A DNA stretch of 64,000 bases, from contig CAVVIO010000070.1 of the NCBI GenBank assembly GCA_963748095.1, forward strand, positions 51,986 to 115,985, read 5' to 3'. Of the stretch, positions 9,051-16,972 are shown one piece after another. The translations under genes and the position numbers were made by a program. The stretch comes from CAVVIO01 sp963748095. Its GTDB lineage: Bacteria; Bacteroidota; Bacteroidia; Bacteroidales; UBA10428. The notes below the pieces were generated by a model, which saw nothing but the letters and a program-made list of their open reading frames with translations, was not told where the DNA came from and did no database searches. Numbering within the stretch: position 1 is the first letter of the stretch; the number at the start of each line of letters is the position of its first letter.

Positions 9051-9908
9051 TTACCTTACCGTATTCAGCGGTTTCAGTTCTTTTCCTTTGATTTTACTGT
9101 TTTCGGGTAACGTTTCATTCAGACTTCCCTGGCGGTAGCCTTCCAGATCGATAGTAACATAGGTGTAACCGATTTTCTTGATGGTTTTAAGGATTTTTGC
9201 TCTCATTTCCTCTTCAAAGAAACGACTGATCTGTTGCGGGGCCACTTCGATCTTAACAGTATTTTTCATGTGGCGGGCCCGGATATTCCGGAAGCCAAGA
9301 TCGTACAAATAATTTTCCACCTGGTCGACCATGGATAGTTTTTCCGGGGCGATTTTTTCTCCATAAGGAAAACGGGACGATAAGCAGGCCAGCGCATCTT
9401 TGTCCCATGTGGGAAGTCCCAGTTCACGCGATAATTCCCTGATTTCATTTTTAGTCATCCCGGCTTCCTGCAACGGACTACGAATGCCTTTTTCTTTAAG
9501 TGCCTTCATACCCGGCCGGTGATCTCCCAGGTCATCAGCATTCGATCCGTCGACCATATTTTTGTATTTTCCGCTTTGTGCGATTTCGCCTATTTTTTCA
9601 AATAGTTCACTTTTACAGAAATAACAACGGTTTACCGGGTTTTCTATGAATTTTGGGTCGTCAATTTCATGGGTTTCAATTACTTCAAGCCGGGCGCCAA
9701 TTATACGGGCTGTTTCCATGGCTTTCTTGTATTCGCGTGACGGGTATGTGGGAGAAACTGCTAATACTCCGAAGGCTTTTTCACCTAATGTATCCACGGC
9801 AACCTTCAGTAGAAAAGCGCTATCAACTCCACCTGAATAGGCTACGATGACCTGTCCCATTTCTTTGAGAATTCTTTTTAAAGCCTGGTATTTTTCTTCT
9901 GTTGTCAT
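9051..9908 (-). CDS. larE: LarE-type ATP-dependent sacrificial sulfur transferase
   Basis: 285 residues from the ATG at 9908, chosen over the upstream ATG at 9983 because the extra 25 residues are hydrophobic and unlike the family, and AAGG lies just upstream. PP-loop SGGVDS at 25-30. Conserved cysteines Cys95 and Cys98 (RCYFCK) and Cys175 (ALACLSSRFP); Cys175 matches in position the sacrificial Cys176 described for Lactiplantibacillus LarE. LarE adenylates and sulfurates the nicotinate-derived precursor of the nickel-pincer cofactor. No larA, larB or larC is nearby, so the partner genes are elsewhere or the enzyme supplies sulfur to another pathway. Confidence 0.9.
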   Translation of the reverse strand: MTTEEKYQALKRILKEMGQVIVAYSGGVDSAFLLKVAVDTLGEKAFGVLAVSPTYPSREYKKAMETARIIGARLEVIETHEIDDPKFIENPVNRCYFCKSELFEKIGEIAQSGKYKNMVDGSNADDLGDHRPGMKALKEKGIRSPLQEAGMTKNEIRELSRELGLPTWDKDALACLSSRFPYGEKIAPEKLSMVDQVENYLYDLGFRNIRARHMKNTVKIEVAPQQISRFFEEEMRAKILKTIKKIGYTYVTIDLEGYRQGSLNETLPENSKIKGKELKPLNTVR

Positions 9909-10081
9909 TAGTAACCTTAAAGTATTAATTATAAATCTGATATAAAAAAGTGGAAATAACGTTGTAAAATTACTTTTATGCAACCGGTTCTCCTATAGAA
10001 TTAACAGAAAATTTTATATAAATAGTTTCTGCCGGAATGTGTAACATACTATTCAGTTTTTCATTACTTTGAATTTGTTTA

Positions 10082-10468
10082 CTATTCCAGTATACAGTCA
10101 GCTTCCATTTCTACCAGCCAGTCATTTTTAATGAGACTTTTTACTTCAACAAAGGTACAAGCAGGTTTTATGGCAGCAAAATATTCACCATGCGCCCTGG
10201 CAGCATTTTCCCAGTCGAAAATATTAACCAGGTAAACCCTGGTTCTGATTACATTTTTTAAATTTCCCCCTGCATCTTCGATAGCTTTTTTAATGATTTC
10301 AATACATTGCCGGGTCTGCCGGTAGAGATCTCCCGGAAAAGCAGTGGAACCGTCCCCGGTTATCGGAGCTGTTCCAGAAACAGCTATTATATTTCCAATT
10401 CTTACAGCTCTTGAAAAACCAATAGGTTCTTCGTATATCGATCCGGATGAGATGTTTTTTCTGCTCAT
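10082..10468 (-). CDS. ridA: RidA family (YjgF/UK114) enamine/imine deaminase-like protein
   Basis: 128 residues, single RidA domain. The segments VSGTAPI, QTRQCIEIIKKAIEDAGG, VIRTRVYLVNI (with the family arginine) and the C-terminal VEMEADCILE are characteristic. Canonical RidA hydrolyses 2-aminoacrylate and related enamines made by PLP enzymes. This copy belongs to the broader Rid family, so exact activity is uncertain. No PLP enzyme gene is adjacent. It lies 173 bp upstream of larE on the same strand. Confidence 0.88.
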   Translation of the reverse strand: MSRKNISSGSIYEEPIGFSRAVRIGNIIAVSGTAPITGDGSTAFPGDLYRQTRQCIEIIKKAIEDAGGNLKNVIRTRVYLVNIFDWENAARAHGEYFAAIKPACTFVEVKSLIKNDWLVEMEADCILE

Positions 10469-10588
10469 ATTGATCTGGTTTTGAAGGTGAATATTCCTTG
10501 CAATTTTTCATGCCCAATTATTTTCTTTTTTTAATTGAAATTCTGAATATGGAACAAACAGAGCCATTATTTATTCATTTTTTATTTT

Positions 10589-11185
10589 TCAACTTTTTGA
10601 AATTGCTGAAAGTAATAGCCATGGTTCAATTATTATATTAATCAAAGAATGTGATATAATACAAGGGCCAACGTTTCTATTACCAATTAAATATACAATA
10701 GAATAACTGAATCCCAAAAATGTGGTTGCTATAAATGCACCTTTTAAAAATTTCCATTCTTTACCAAAGAGCCCCCATATTACATGTGCAATTCCAAATG
10801 CAACTCCGGAAAATACGATTTGAATTATGATTCCCTATCCAAGTCCCTGCAATAAATCCATTAACCAATGTCTAAAAACAACTTCCTCTAATATTCCTCC
10901 GGAAATAGCCAGGAATCCTGTTAATTTGAACAAAGATATCTCTCTTTGCATCTCATAAACAAATGGAATTGCTTTAAAAGTATATTTTATATACAAAAAG
11001 GTTATTATAGCAGCAATTACCCATGTAAACCAGGGAGCAAAATTACCTTTTGTCAGTCCTGAATTTTCAAAAATTGAAATTCTGAATCCGACTAAATGAA
11101 TAAAAATCGGACTGATCATTAATAAAGACAGAGTCAGTATTATCAATCCTGTTTTTCTTCGGTTTGATTTATTCTTTTTTTTCAT
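10589..11185 (-). pseudogene. CPBP-family intramembrane protease interrupted by an in-frame TAG
   Basis: Reads as a 116-residue N-terminal part ending at TAG (10835-10837) and then continues in the same frame for another 82 codons to TGA at 10589-10591. Before the stop is the CPBP motif EEVVFRHW (EExxxR); after it come FGIAHVIWG (second motif with the metal-type His) and a final hydrophobic segment with a third conserved His (ISHSLINI). Both halves are therefore needed for one enzyme of about 198 residues. Several transmembrane helices are visible. The stop replaces a residue between LLQGLG and GIIIQI, most simply a Tyr codon changed to TAG. This is a genuine nonsense allele or a base error; suppression cannot be excluded. 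Confidence 0.85.
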
Positions 11186-11567
11186 TATAAATTGTGGGGT
11201 ATTGAATTTTGTTCTAACGTCGTAAGCTCTGGAAAAAGTTTAAACCTGCTTGATGCAGGCAAAAATCCAAATAAACTTTACAAAAGAGAAAAACAACGGG
11301 TGTATTTTCCAGAGGGTGTAATACCTTTACCACATTGGCGGTATTCCTTATGCACAGGAGTAACGCCCTATACCGGGAACTACAATAACGCTTGTAAGAT
11401 TATGCAAAAGAGGGTATGAATCTTTACTTACTTACTACGAAAAAGTTGCCCTATCCCAATGTACATTTGGAAACCGCTGTATACCTACCTTTGCCAGCCA
11501 GGCAAGATCTTTTCTGCTAGGCTTATAGCCTAGCGGCTGGCTACTAAATTGGGCACTGCTTATTATT
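11186..11567. other. Intergenic region of 382 bp with nested hairpins
   Basis: Contains no credible gene. The open frame at 11192-11419 lacks family character. A short hairpin (CCTGC/GCAGG) lies near 11250, and a strong nested hairpin lies at 11493-11541, listed separately. The region has the look of dispersed intergenic repeat DNA. Confidence 0.55.
11493..11541. repeat. Nested palindromic element
   Basis: An outer inverted repeat GCCAGCC (11493-11499) / GGCTGGC (11535-11541) encloses a perfect inner hairpin GCTAGGCT-tat-AGCCTAGC (11516-11534). It lies just beyond the stop codon of the methyltransferase gene (minus strand), so it could act as a terminator or be a REP-like unit. No U-run is obvious. 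Confidence 0.6.
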
Positions 11568-12143
11568 TTAGTATATCATCGGAATGAGTCTTTTAGTTCG
11601 TTTTTGATAATCCAAATATTTTTGTCCAATTTGTTCAATCATAAACATCTCCTCTACTCTTATGCGATTTAAATATCCAATTAAAACAGGGAGCATCATT
11701 AAAATCATTGAAATCCAGTTTGACAAAGCAATTGAAATACCAAAGAAAATAATCAATTGTCCCAAATATCCTGGATGTCTAATATTTTTATATAATCCAG
11801 TATCAATCAATTCATGATTATCAATTTTTGTCACCGTATAAGTGAAATGTTGCTTAAGTGTCAAAATTGAAATAATCCGAATCAATAATCCAAATATTGC
11901 CAAAGTCGCTCCAATTACAAAAATTGAATCCCAATGGTAAATCCTACCAATAGTTGTAAATCCAATCCTAAATGAAAGGAAATAACCAATCCCAATAAAA
12001 ATGAAAAGAATCCATATACTTAATTTATCGCCTGATTTGACTATATCCTGTTTTCGCTTTAGTCTTTGTCTCACACTCATAAAAATCTCAAAGAATCCAT
12101 ATAAATATGAGAAATAAATAATCGTTTGAAGTTTTATATCCAT
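11568..12143 (-). CDS. Isoprenylcysteine methyltransferase-like (ICMT/PEMT) membrane methyltransferase
   Basis: 191 residues with about five transmembrane helices. Family signature near the C-terminus: LIDTGLYKNIRHPGYLG, followed by EEMFMIEQIGQKYLDYQKRTKRLIP, the SAM-binding GxYxxxRHPxYxG and Glu/Tyr-rich tail of ICMT/phospholipid methyltransferase proteins. Acceptor unknown; it could be a lipid or a small molecule. The gene lies 69 bp downstream of the wHTH regulator and may be the last gene of that operon. Confidence 0.85.
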   Translation of the reverse strand: MDIKLQTIIYFSYLYGFFEIFMSVRQRLKRKQDIVKSGDKLSIWILFIFIGIGYFLSFRIGFTTIGRIYHWDSIFVIGATLAIFGLLIRIISILTLKQHFTYTVTKIDNHELIDTGLYKNIRHPGYLGQLIIFFGISIALSNWISMILMMLPVLIGYLNRIRVEEMFMIEQIGQKYLDYQKRTKRLIPMIY

Positions 12144-12212
12144 GTAAAATTCGTTTTTTTAAGTTGCGCCCAATAAATGAATATTTCAGTTAATGTAAAA
12201 TGAGTGTCCCGG

Positions 12213-12503
12213 TTATTTTACAGGATTGATATAATTTCTAAGATCCTCAACATATTTTTCAAATGCGGCAATTCCTTTGCCCGTTTTGTAAAGGGCGGTA
12301 TGCTGATAATTATTTTTAAATGATTTTTTCACTTCTATATACCCGGCTTCCTGCAGTTTTTTAATCTGAACACTGATATTGCCATTTGTTGCACCCGTTA
12401 CTTCGCGAATATAGTTGAAGTCTATTTCTTCGGCAGTCATTAATAATGACATGATTGATAACCGCAACTGGGAATGTAATATAGGGTCGAGATCATTATA
12501 CAT
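12213..12503 (-). CDS. Winged-helix transcriptional regulator
   Basis: 96 residues, a single winged-helix DNA-binding domain of the MarR/ArsR-like kind. The recognition region is GATNGNISVQIKKLQEAGYIEV and the wing is KKSFKNNYQHTALYKTGKG. Its ATG lies inside the end of the preceding membrane-protein gene (8-bp overlap), indicating translational coupling. Regulators of this family in Bacteroidota commonly sit beside a small polytopic membrane protein. A 16-bp palindrome in the operon promoter (13111-13126) is a plausible binding site, implying autoregulation (inference). Confidence 0.85.
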   Translation of the reverse strand: MYNDLDPILHSQLRLSIMSLLMTAEEIDFNYIREVTGATNGNISVQIKKLQEAGYIEVKKSFKNNYQHTALYKTGKGIAAFEKYVEDLRNYINPVK

Positions 12504-13083
12504 TTTTCCTTTTATTTACAGTATTTAAAATAATGCCGGGCACAGTAAAGGTAAATATTCCTGCAAGGGCGAAAATTAACGGGTGAAATTCCATGGCTAT
12601 ATAAAACGAACATATTCCGGCCAGGTTAAGTAATATTCCGCTGTAAACAAATGGTTTAAAACGTATTGCAATGCCACTGATCAAAACATATATCGCCAGA
12701 AGGATGGAGAAGACAGGGAAGAGGGCGCTACCGAGCTCCTGCCAGAAAAAAAATCCCAGAATGGTAAAGTTTGCTCCCAGACTGATTCCTAATGCTGATA
12801 ATATATAACTTAAAATATTTTTAGGCAGTTTTTTGGTTTTGTATTTATTGTAATAATAATAACCAGTGTAAATTCCTCCCAGGGGCATCATGAAATAGGG
12901 ATAGTAACTTATTTTATAATATTCAAGTTGCAACAATATAAACTGACCCATACTGGCTATGAAGATCAGTATCCCCCAAAAAATAAAAATAGAACCATTT
13001 TCCTGATACCTTGATTTTGCATCTTCTATTGTTTTAGTAATAAGACTGAGGCTTTCCTGTGGTGTTAAAGTTGTTGAATTCAT
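12496..13083 (-). CDS. Polytopic membrane protein, partner of wHTH regulator
   Basis: 195 residues, a soluble N-terminal stretch of about 30 residues followed by about six transmembrane helices arranged in three close pairs. No enzyme motif. The stop overlaps the start of the wHTH gene by 8 bp, so the two are made together. It is the first gene of the operon and sits 24 bp downstream of a very good Bacteroidota promoter. Function unknown; a sensor or anti-regulator role for the neighbouring DNA-binding protein is conceivable but unproven. Confidence 0.75.
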   Translation of the reverse strand: MNSTTLTPQESLSLITKTIEDAKSRYQENGSIFIFWGILIFIASMGQFILLQLEYYKISYYPYFMMPLGGIYTGYYYYNKYKTKKLPKNILSYILSALGISLGANFTILGFFFWQELGSALFPVFSILLAIYVLISGIAIRFKPFVYSGILLNLAGICSFYIAMEFHPLIFALAGIFTFTVPGIILNTVNKRKNV

Positions 13084-13106
13084 ATTTTAGTTATTTAATT
13101 ATCGAA

Positions 13107-13138
13107 CAAATATAAACTAGTTTATAATATAAACCAAA
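13107..13138 (-). promoter_or_regulatory. Bacteroidota-type promoter of the membrane protein/wHTH operon
   Basis: On the minus strand TTTG (13135-13138) is followed after exactly 20 bp by TATATTTG (13107-13114), matching the -33 TTTG and -7 TAnnTTTG consensus of Bacteroidota primary sigma promoters. It lies 24 bp upstream of the ATG at 13083. Confidence 0.75.
13111..13126. promoter_or_regulatory. Palindromic operator candidate
   Basis: Perfect 16-bp palindrome TATAAACTAGTTTATA lying between the -33 and -7 elements and overlapping the latter. This is the ideal place for a dimeric repressor to block RNA polymerase. The operon encodes a winged-helix regulator, so autorepression is the simplest reading. 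Confidence 0.6.
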
Positions 13139-13274
13139 TAGATGAGATTATTTTTTTATTTTTTTGTTTTCACTATGCTAAAATACCAGATGTTATTACA
13201 GCAGGAAGATATGAAAGGCTTGTGAAAAAAAGCATTTAGAGATCAAAAGTAATAACGATAGCTGAAAGATTCAT

Positions 13275-13940
13275 TTATTTACCATCGAAAGATTTTATAA
13301 GATCCGCTGTTTGGTAAAATGATTTTTCTTCTGCCAAAGATAATGGTGTTTTTCCGTCATCGGTTTTAGCATTCACTTCAGCGCCGTTAACAAGTAAAAG
13401 TCTGGCAAGTTTGGTCTGTCCGTTGTGGGCAGCTGAATGGAGGGGAGTTACACCCGACACCTGTCTGACATTTACCGACGCGCCATTTCTTATTAGCAGC
13501 GATGTGAGGTCGAAATCGGAAATGGCACAGGCCGAATGAATAGGAGCTACCTTAAGGGTGTTGTTGGATGGTGTATTAACATCAGCACCCTTTTTAATCA
13601 ACCAGTCAGCCAATTGAAGATGGCCGAAAAAACAGGCAAGTCCAAGGGGCGTAAATCCGTCGGAAGAATAAGCATTAATAAGATCAGGTTGCTGACTGAT
13701 GTATTCTTTTACTATGGAATGATCACCCAGTCCGACGGCTTCGTGAAATTCCAGTTGTTGTTTTTTATGTTTGAACAGATCAATGGCTTTATCATTGCGA
13801 CAATAGACAGCGTACATTAAAAAGGAGACACCTTCATCGGTTTTGCCTTCGACCAGGGACGGGGTTTCCTCTAATACAGCTTCTACCTTTTCGTTTTCCC
13901 CGGTACGGATCCAATCACATAGTTCATTATTAGTTATCAT
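13275..13940 (-). CDS. Ankyrin-repeat protein
   Basis: 221 residues made almost wholly of ankyrin repeats, with clear units such as DGFTPLGLACFFGHLQLADW, HSACAISDFDLTSLLIRNGA, SGVTPLHSAAHNGQTKLARL and DGKTPLSLAEEKSFYQ. No signal peptide or membrane segment, so probably a cytoplasmic protein-binding scaffold. It lies 96 bp downstream of the iron-alcohol-dehydrogenase gene on the same strand. No partner can be deduced. Confidence 0.88.
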   Translation of the reverse strand: MITNNELCDWIRTGENEKVEAVLEETPSLVEGKTDEGVSFLMYAVYCRNDKAIDLFKHKKQQLEFHEAVGLGDHSIVKEYISQQPDLINAYSSDGFTPLGLACFFGHLQLADWLIKKGADVNTPSNNTLKVAPIHSACAISDFDLTSLLIRNGASVNVRQVSGVTPLHSAAHNGQTKLARLLLVNGAEVNAKTDDGKTPLSLAEEKSFYQTADLIKSFDGK

Positions 13941-14036
13941 AATGCAGATTTTTGGATTTCATACAATTAAAACAGCATTCCTTGAAGGAACAAGCTTTTA
14001 GACGGATTGTTTATAAGTGAATTTAGTAAGACCTTT

Positions 14037-14924
14037 TCAGAGTCTTTCAGTCAATACTCTTTCCATATCTTCCGGAGTAAATGGCACGGGATTATTTTTA
14101 TTTCCGGTATCGGCAATGATCCTGTCAAAGTCGTCTGCAGTGATGCCGAATTCACTCAAACGTGGAATGGAAAGTTGTTCCACAAGTTCTGCCACATAAT
14201 CGGCAAAAGCCCGGGCATAATATTCCCGGTTTTTATTTTCCTCTGTAATAAAATATCTCCCTAACTGGATATATTTCTCCAATGCTTCGGAATCTTCCGG
14301 TTGGGCCAGAAGCTTTTCCACATTCATCTGGTTGACAATGCCCATCAGTGTACCACATACCACACCATGAGGAATATCGTAGAATCCGCCCAGCGATGAG
14401 GCAAAACCATGAATAACTCCTAACCCGGCATTTGCCAGGGTAATACCTGAAAGCATAGATGCATAAGCCATTCCGGTACGCGCATCAAGATTGTTACCAT
14501 CCTGGCAGACGGATAAAAGTGAACTTTTAATTGCATCCAGTCCTTCCATGGCAAGCGCATCGGTCATAGGACCCGCTTTTACGGAAACATAGGATTCAAG
14601 CAGTTGTGTGAAAGCGTCCATACCGCTTGCCGCGGTTATATCTGCCGGACATTTGAGTGATAGTAAAGGATCGACAATTGCATAATCGGGAACAAAATTA
14701 TCGTGTCGCAGTGAACGTTTGAATCCTTCTTCACCTACTTCAGAAATTACAGCATTCTTTGTGGTTTCGCTTCCTGTGCCAGCAGTGGTGGGGATGGCTA
14801 TAAACGGGATTTTGCTTCCATCATGGGTTTTTGTTCCTACCTTTTCCAGGTAATCTTTAACCGGTTCACCCGGAAGGTAACATGGCAGCGATAGCTTTTC
14901 CTGCATCCAGTACACTGCCACCAC
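14037..14924 (-). CDS. Iron-containing alcohol dehydrogenase, C-terminal fragment (frameshifted)
   Basis: 295 residues as read, but only from about GEPVKDYLEKVG onward is it in the family frame. It carries the Fe-ADH signature: IAIPTTAGTGSETT (cofactor-binding), ASGMDAFTQLLESYVS with the metal His/Asp region, and GVIHGFASSLGGFYDIPHGVVC with the metal-binding histidines. The N-terminal NAD(P)-binding part lies in the other frame (14866-15210). The split sits at a GGG triplet near 14869-14871; with GG instead, the protein would read ...AAMLPSGEPVKDY... and be about 390 residues. Gene dead or sequence error. Confidence 0.85.
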   Translation of the reverse strand: MVAVYWMQEKLSLPCYLPGEPVKDYLEKVGTKTHDGSKIPFIAIPTTAGTGSETTKNAVISEVGEEGFKRSLRHDNFVPDYAIVDPLLSLKCPADITAASGMDAFTQLLESYVSVKAGPMTDALAMEGLDAIKSSLLSVCQDGNNLDARTGMAYASMLSGITLANAGLGVIHGFASSLGGFYDIPHGVVCGTLMGIVNQMNVEKLLAQPEDSEALEKYIQLGRYFITEENKNREYYARAFADYVAELVEQLSIPRLSEFGITADDFDRIIADTGNKNNPVPFTPEDMERVLTERL

Positions 14925-15210
14925 CTATTGAAATCACCACGGAAATATGATTCCATCTGAACAACCGCACTACTTCATCGATATCCGATGGAGACGGTTC
15001 TTTTAAAATACGGGTCTGGAAATATTCAATGTTGTTATTATTCAGGGCCTCAAATAATTTATCGGCAAAAGGTGAACGCGCAAATGATGTTGATCCTGTT
15101 ACTAACAAAACCGTCTGTCCATAATGATGAATAATGGAAGGCAGTTTGTCGAATTTACCAGCTCCGAATAACAGGTGAGGAATACGTGCAAAATTAAAAT
15201 TGCTTACCAT
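14866..15210 (-). CDS. Iron-containing alcohol dehydrogenase, N-terminal fragment (frameshifted)
   Basis: 114 residues giving the N-terminal Rossmann-like half: FGAGKFDKLPSII, VLLVTGSTSF and the glycine-rich ISIGGGSVLDAGKAIAAML of group III Fe-ADHs. The frame ends at TGA shortly after AAMLPSG, where the next fragment takes over with a one-base shift. The ATG overlaps the end of the monooxygenase gene by 7 bp, so the two are translationally coupled. Oxidised substrate unknown; Fe-ADH plus ABM pairs recur in other bacteria. Confidence 0.85.
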   Translation of the reverse strand: MVSNFNFARIPHLLFGAGKFDKLPSIIHHYGQTVLLVTGSTSFARSPFADKLFEALNNNNIEYFQTRILKEPSPSDIDEVVRLFRWNHISVVISIGGGSVLDAGKAIAAMLPSG

Positions 15211-15512
15211 TGCGATTTATCCTCCGGACAGATTATATTATGTTTAATCCCTTCCCGTGGTTTGTCCATCCAGTTGGCAACTGTTTCGCGCCATTTCAAA
15301 TAGTGCGCTGTATTCTTATGTGCTGCGGCAGCCTCTTCCGATTCATAGGCCTCGTAAAGTACGAATTTAGCAGGATCAGAGGCGTCCTGTAATAAATCGA
15401 ACCGCAGATTTCCCGGTTCACGAACGGAGTGGAGGTGATTTTCGGTGGAAGCATGGATAAAATCCTGAATATGTTCTTTTTTCACCCACACGTGGACAAA
15501 AGTAACTATCAT
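15204..15512 (-). CDS. ABM-domain putative quinol monooxygenase / LsrG-like protein
   Basis: 102 residues, one dimeric alpha-beta barrel (antibiotic biosynthesis monooxygenase) domain: VTFVHVWVKKEHIQDFIHAS, EPGNLRFDLLQDASDPAKFVLYEAYES and the HKNTAHYLKWRETV helix. Related proteins include YgiN quinol monooxygenase and LsrG. It lies between the GNAT-like gene (26 bp upstream) and the Fe-ADH (overlapping by 7 bp), suggesting a small operon with a shared reactive-carbonyl or quinone substrate (inference). Confidence 0.85.
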   Translation of the reverse strand: MIVTFVHVWVKKEHIQDFIHASTENHLHSVREPGNLRFDLLQDASDPAKFVLYEAYESEEAAAAHKNTAHYLKWRETVANWMDKPREGIKHNIICPEDKSQW

Positions 15513-15538
15513 GATCCGATCACTTTTATTTTATGACA

Positions 15539-16663
15539 TCAGGACAATTGTTTACTGAAGATACGATATTTTTTATAAACAACGCCGCCCATTTTTTCAA
15601 ATTCTGCCCGCATTTTCACGTTATTTTCCAGCATAAGATGACTGTCGATAATTTCATGTCCGGATTTCATGGCAGACTCCAGCATTTTCACACCCATTAC
15701 CGCATCGAAACCATTATTCCGGTATTCGTCTTTAATTGCTCCCAAAAGCAGGTTTATTAACTTAGTTTTTTTGCTGGAAGAAATAATTTTTAACAGTCCG
15801 AATGGAAATAAACGTCCTTTGGCTAATCTTATACCTTCGGCAATATCGGGCATACCTATAATGAAAGCAACAATCTCACCGTCGGAGTTGGAAATTATTT
15901 TCACAAAATGTGGATCTATTACCGGCAGGTACCGGTTGGCCATATAATCCATTTCTGCTCTTTCTATTTCCGAGAATCCATAAATATGGGCATACGTCTC
16001 GTTAATAAGTTCGAAAATGGGTTTAATAAAAGGTTTTAATTCTTTTCGGGTGTCGAATTCCATTAAACTGAAATGATTTCGTTCAATAGTTCGTTCATAA
16101 ACTCTTTTGTACAAATCAGGAATTACTTTTGGGACTTCGAGTTTATATACCACATGATCGATTTCCTTATCGTATTTCAGTTGTTCCATAAGATCGATCA
16201 TATAAGGAAAGCTGCAGTTGGTAGAAATAACCATGGGTTGATCAAATCCTTCGAGGAGAAATCCCTGTGGATCTTTGTCGGAAAATCCCAATGGTCCCAC
16301 CAGTTTTTTCATTCCTTTTTCCCGGGCCCAATGTTCAATATTTGTCAGCAGGGCGCCGGCAACTTCCAGATCGTTGTAACATTCCAGGTTGTAAAAACGT
16401 GCGTTAAGTTCCTGGTGACTATCATTATACTTATTGTTGATGATTCCCATAATACGACCGACCACTTTGTTATCCTTTACGGCAAGGAGCATTTTCGTGT
16501 CGCAATGTGAGAAGGATTTGTTTTTTTTAGGATTGTAATACTGTTTTTCGTCAACATACAACGGATACACCCAATTCGGATGATCTTTGTGGATCTTTTC
16601 AGGAAGATATATGAAATTTTTTATATCTTTCTTACTGACCACTTCCTTTATCTGAACAGTCAT
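15539..16663 (-). CDS. GNAT-like conserved protein
   Basis: 374 residues. The N-terminal part has an acetyltransferase-like fold (MLLAVKDNKVVGRIMGIINNKYN, then an alpha-helical stretch and KKLVGPLGFSDKDPQGFLLEG); the C-terminal half has a second GNAT-like segment (DGEIVAFIIGMPDIAEGIR, SHLMLENNVKMRAEFEKMGG). This large two-lobed family is widespread in Bacteroidota, usually annotated simply as N-acetyltransferase or hypothetical. Acceptor unknown. It is probably the first gene of the operon with the ABM monooxygenase (26-bp gap). Confidence 0.7.
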   Translation of the reverse strand: MTVQIKEVVSKKDIKNFIYLPEKIHKDHPNWVYPLYVDEKQYYNPKKNKSFSHCDTKMLLAVKDNKVVGRIMGIINNKYNDSHQELNARFYNLECYNDLEVAGALLTNIEHWAREKGMKKLVGPLGFSDKDPQGFLLEGFDQPMVISTNCSFPYMIDLMEQLKYDKEIDHVVYKLEVPKVIPDLYKRVYERTIERNHFSLMEFDTRKELKPFIKPIFELINETYAHIYGFSEIERAEMDYMANRYLPVIDPHFVKIISNSDGEIVAFIIGMPDIAEGIRLAKGRLFPFGLLKIISSSKKTKLINLLLGAIKDEYRNNGFDAVMGVKMLESAMKSGHEIIDSHLMLENNVKMRAEFEKMGGVVYKKYRIFSKQLS

Positions 16664-16972
16664 TATGTAATAATTGAAGTAAACTTATAAGTCAAAATAA
16701 CCTGTTTTTTTGGCGCGGGAAAGATAGACATTTTATTTGAAAAAAAGAATATTCGTTAAAATGTTGGATGTGGTTGAAATATTTGCAATTAGAAATCTTC
16801 TTATCCCCGCCTGGCTTTTGAAAGTACTCATTGAACCCTTATTCCTGATGGTTTCTGTGCAAATCAGAACAGTGCTTTGTATTAAGTATACTATTCCAAT
16901 GAAATTTATTATATAATCGTCAGGACATTATTTAATCTTCTGTAAATTTTGAAATTACAGCGTTTTTAGAAG
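16664..16972. other. Intergenic region of 309 bp
   Basis: AT-rich spacer between the GNAT-like gene start and the histidine kinase stop. No gene, RNA or strong hairpin was recognised. Confidence 0.5.

Noticed and set aside
11192..11419. Plus-strand open frame of 75 codons
   Set aside because: No family character, lies in a region of hairpins, and no start context.
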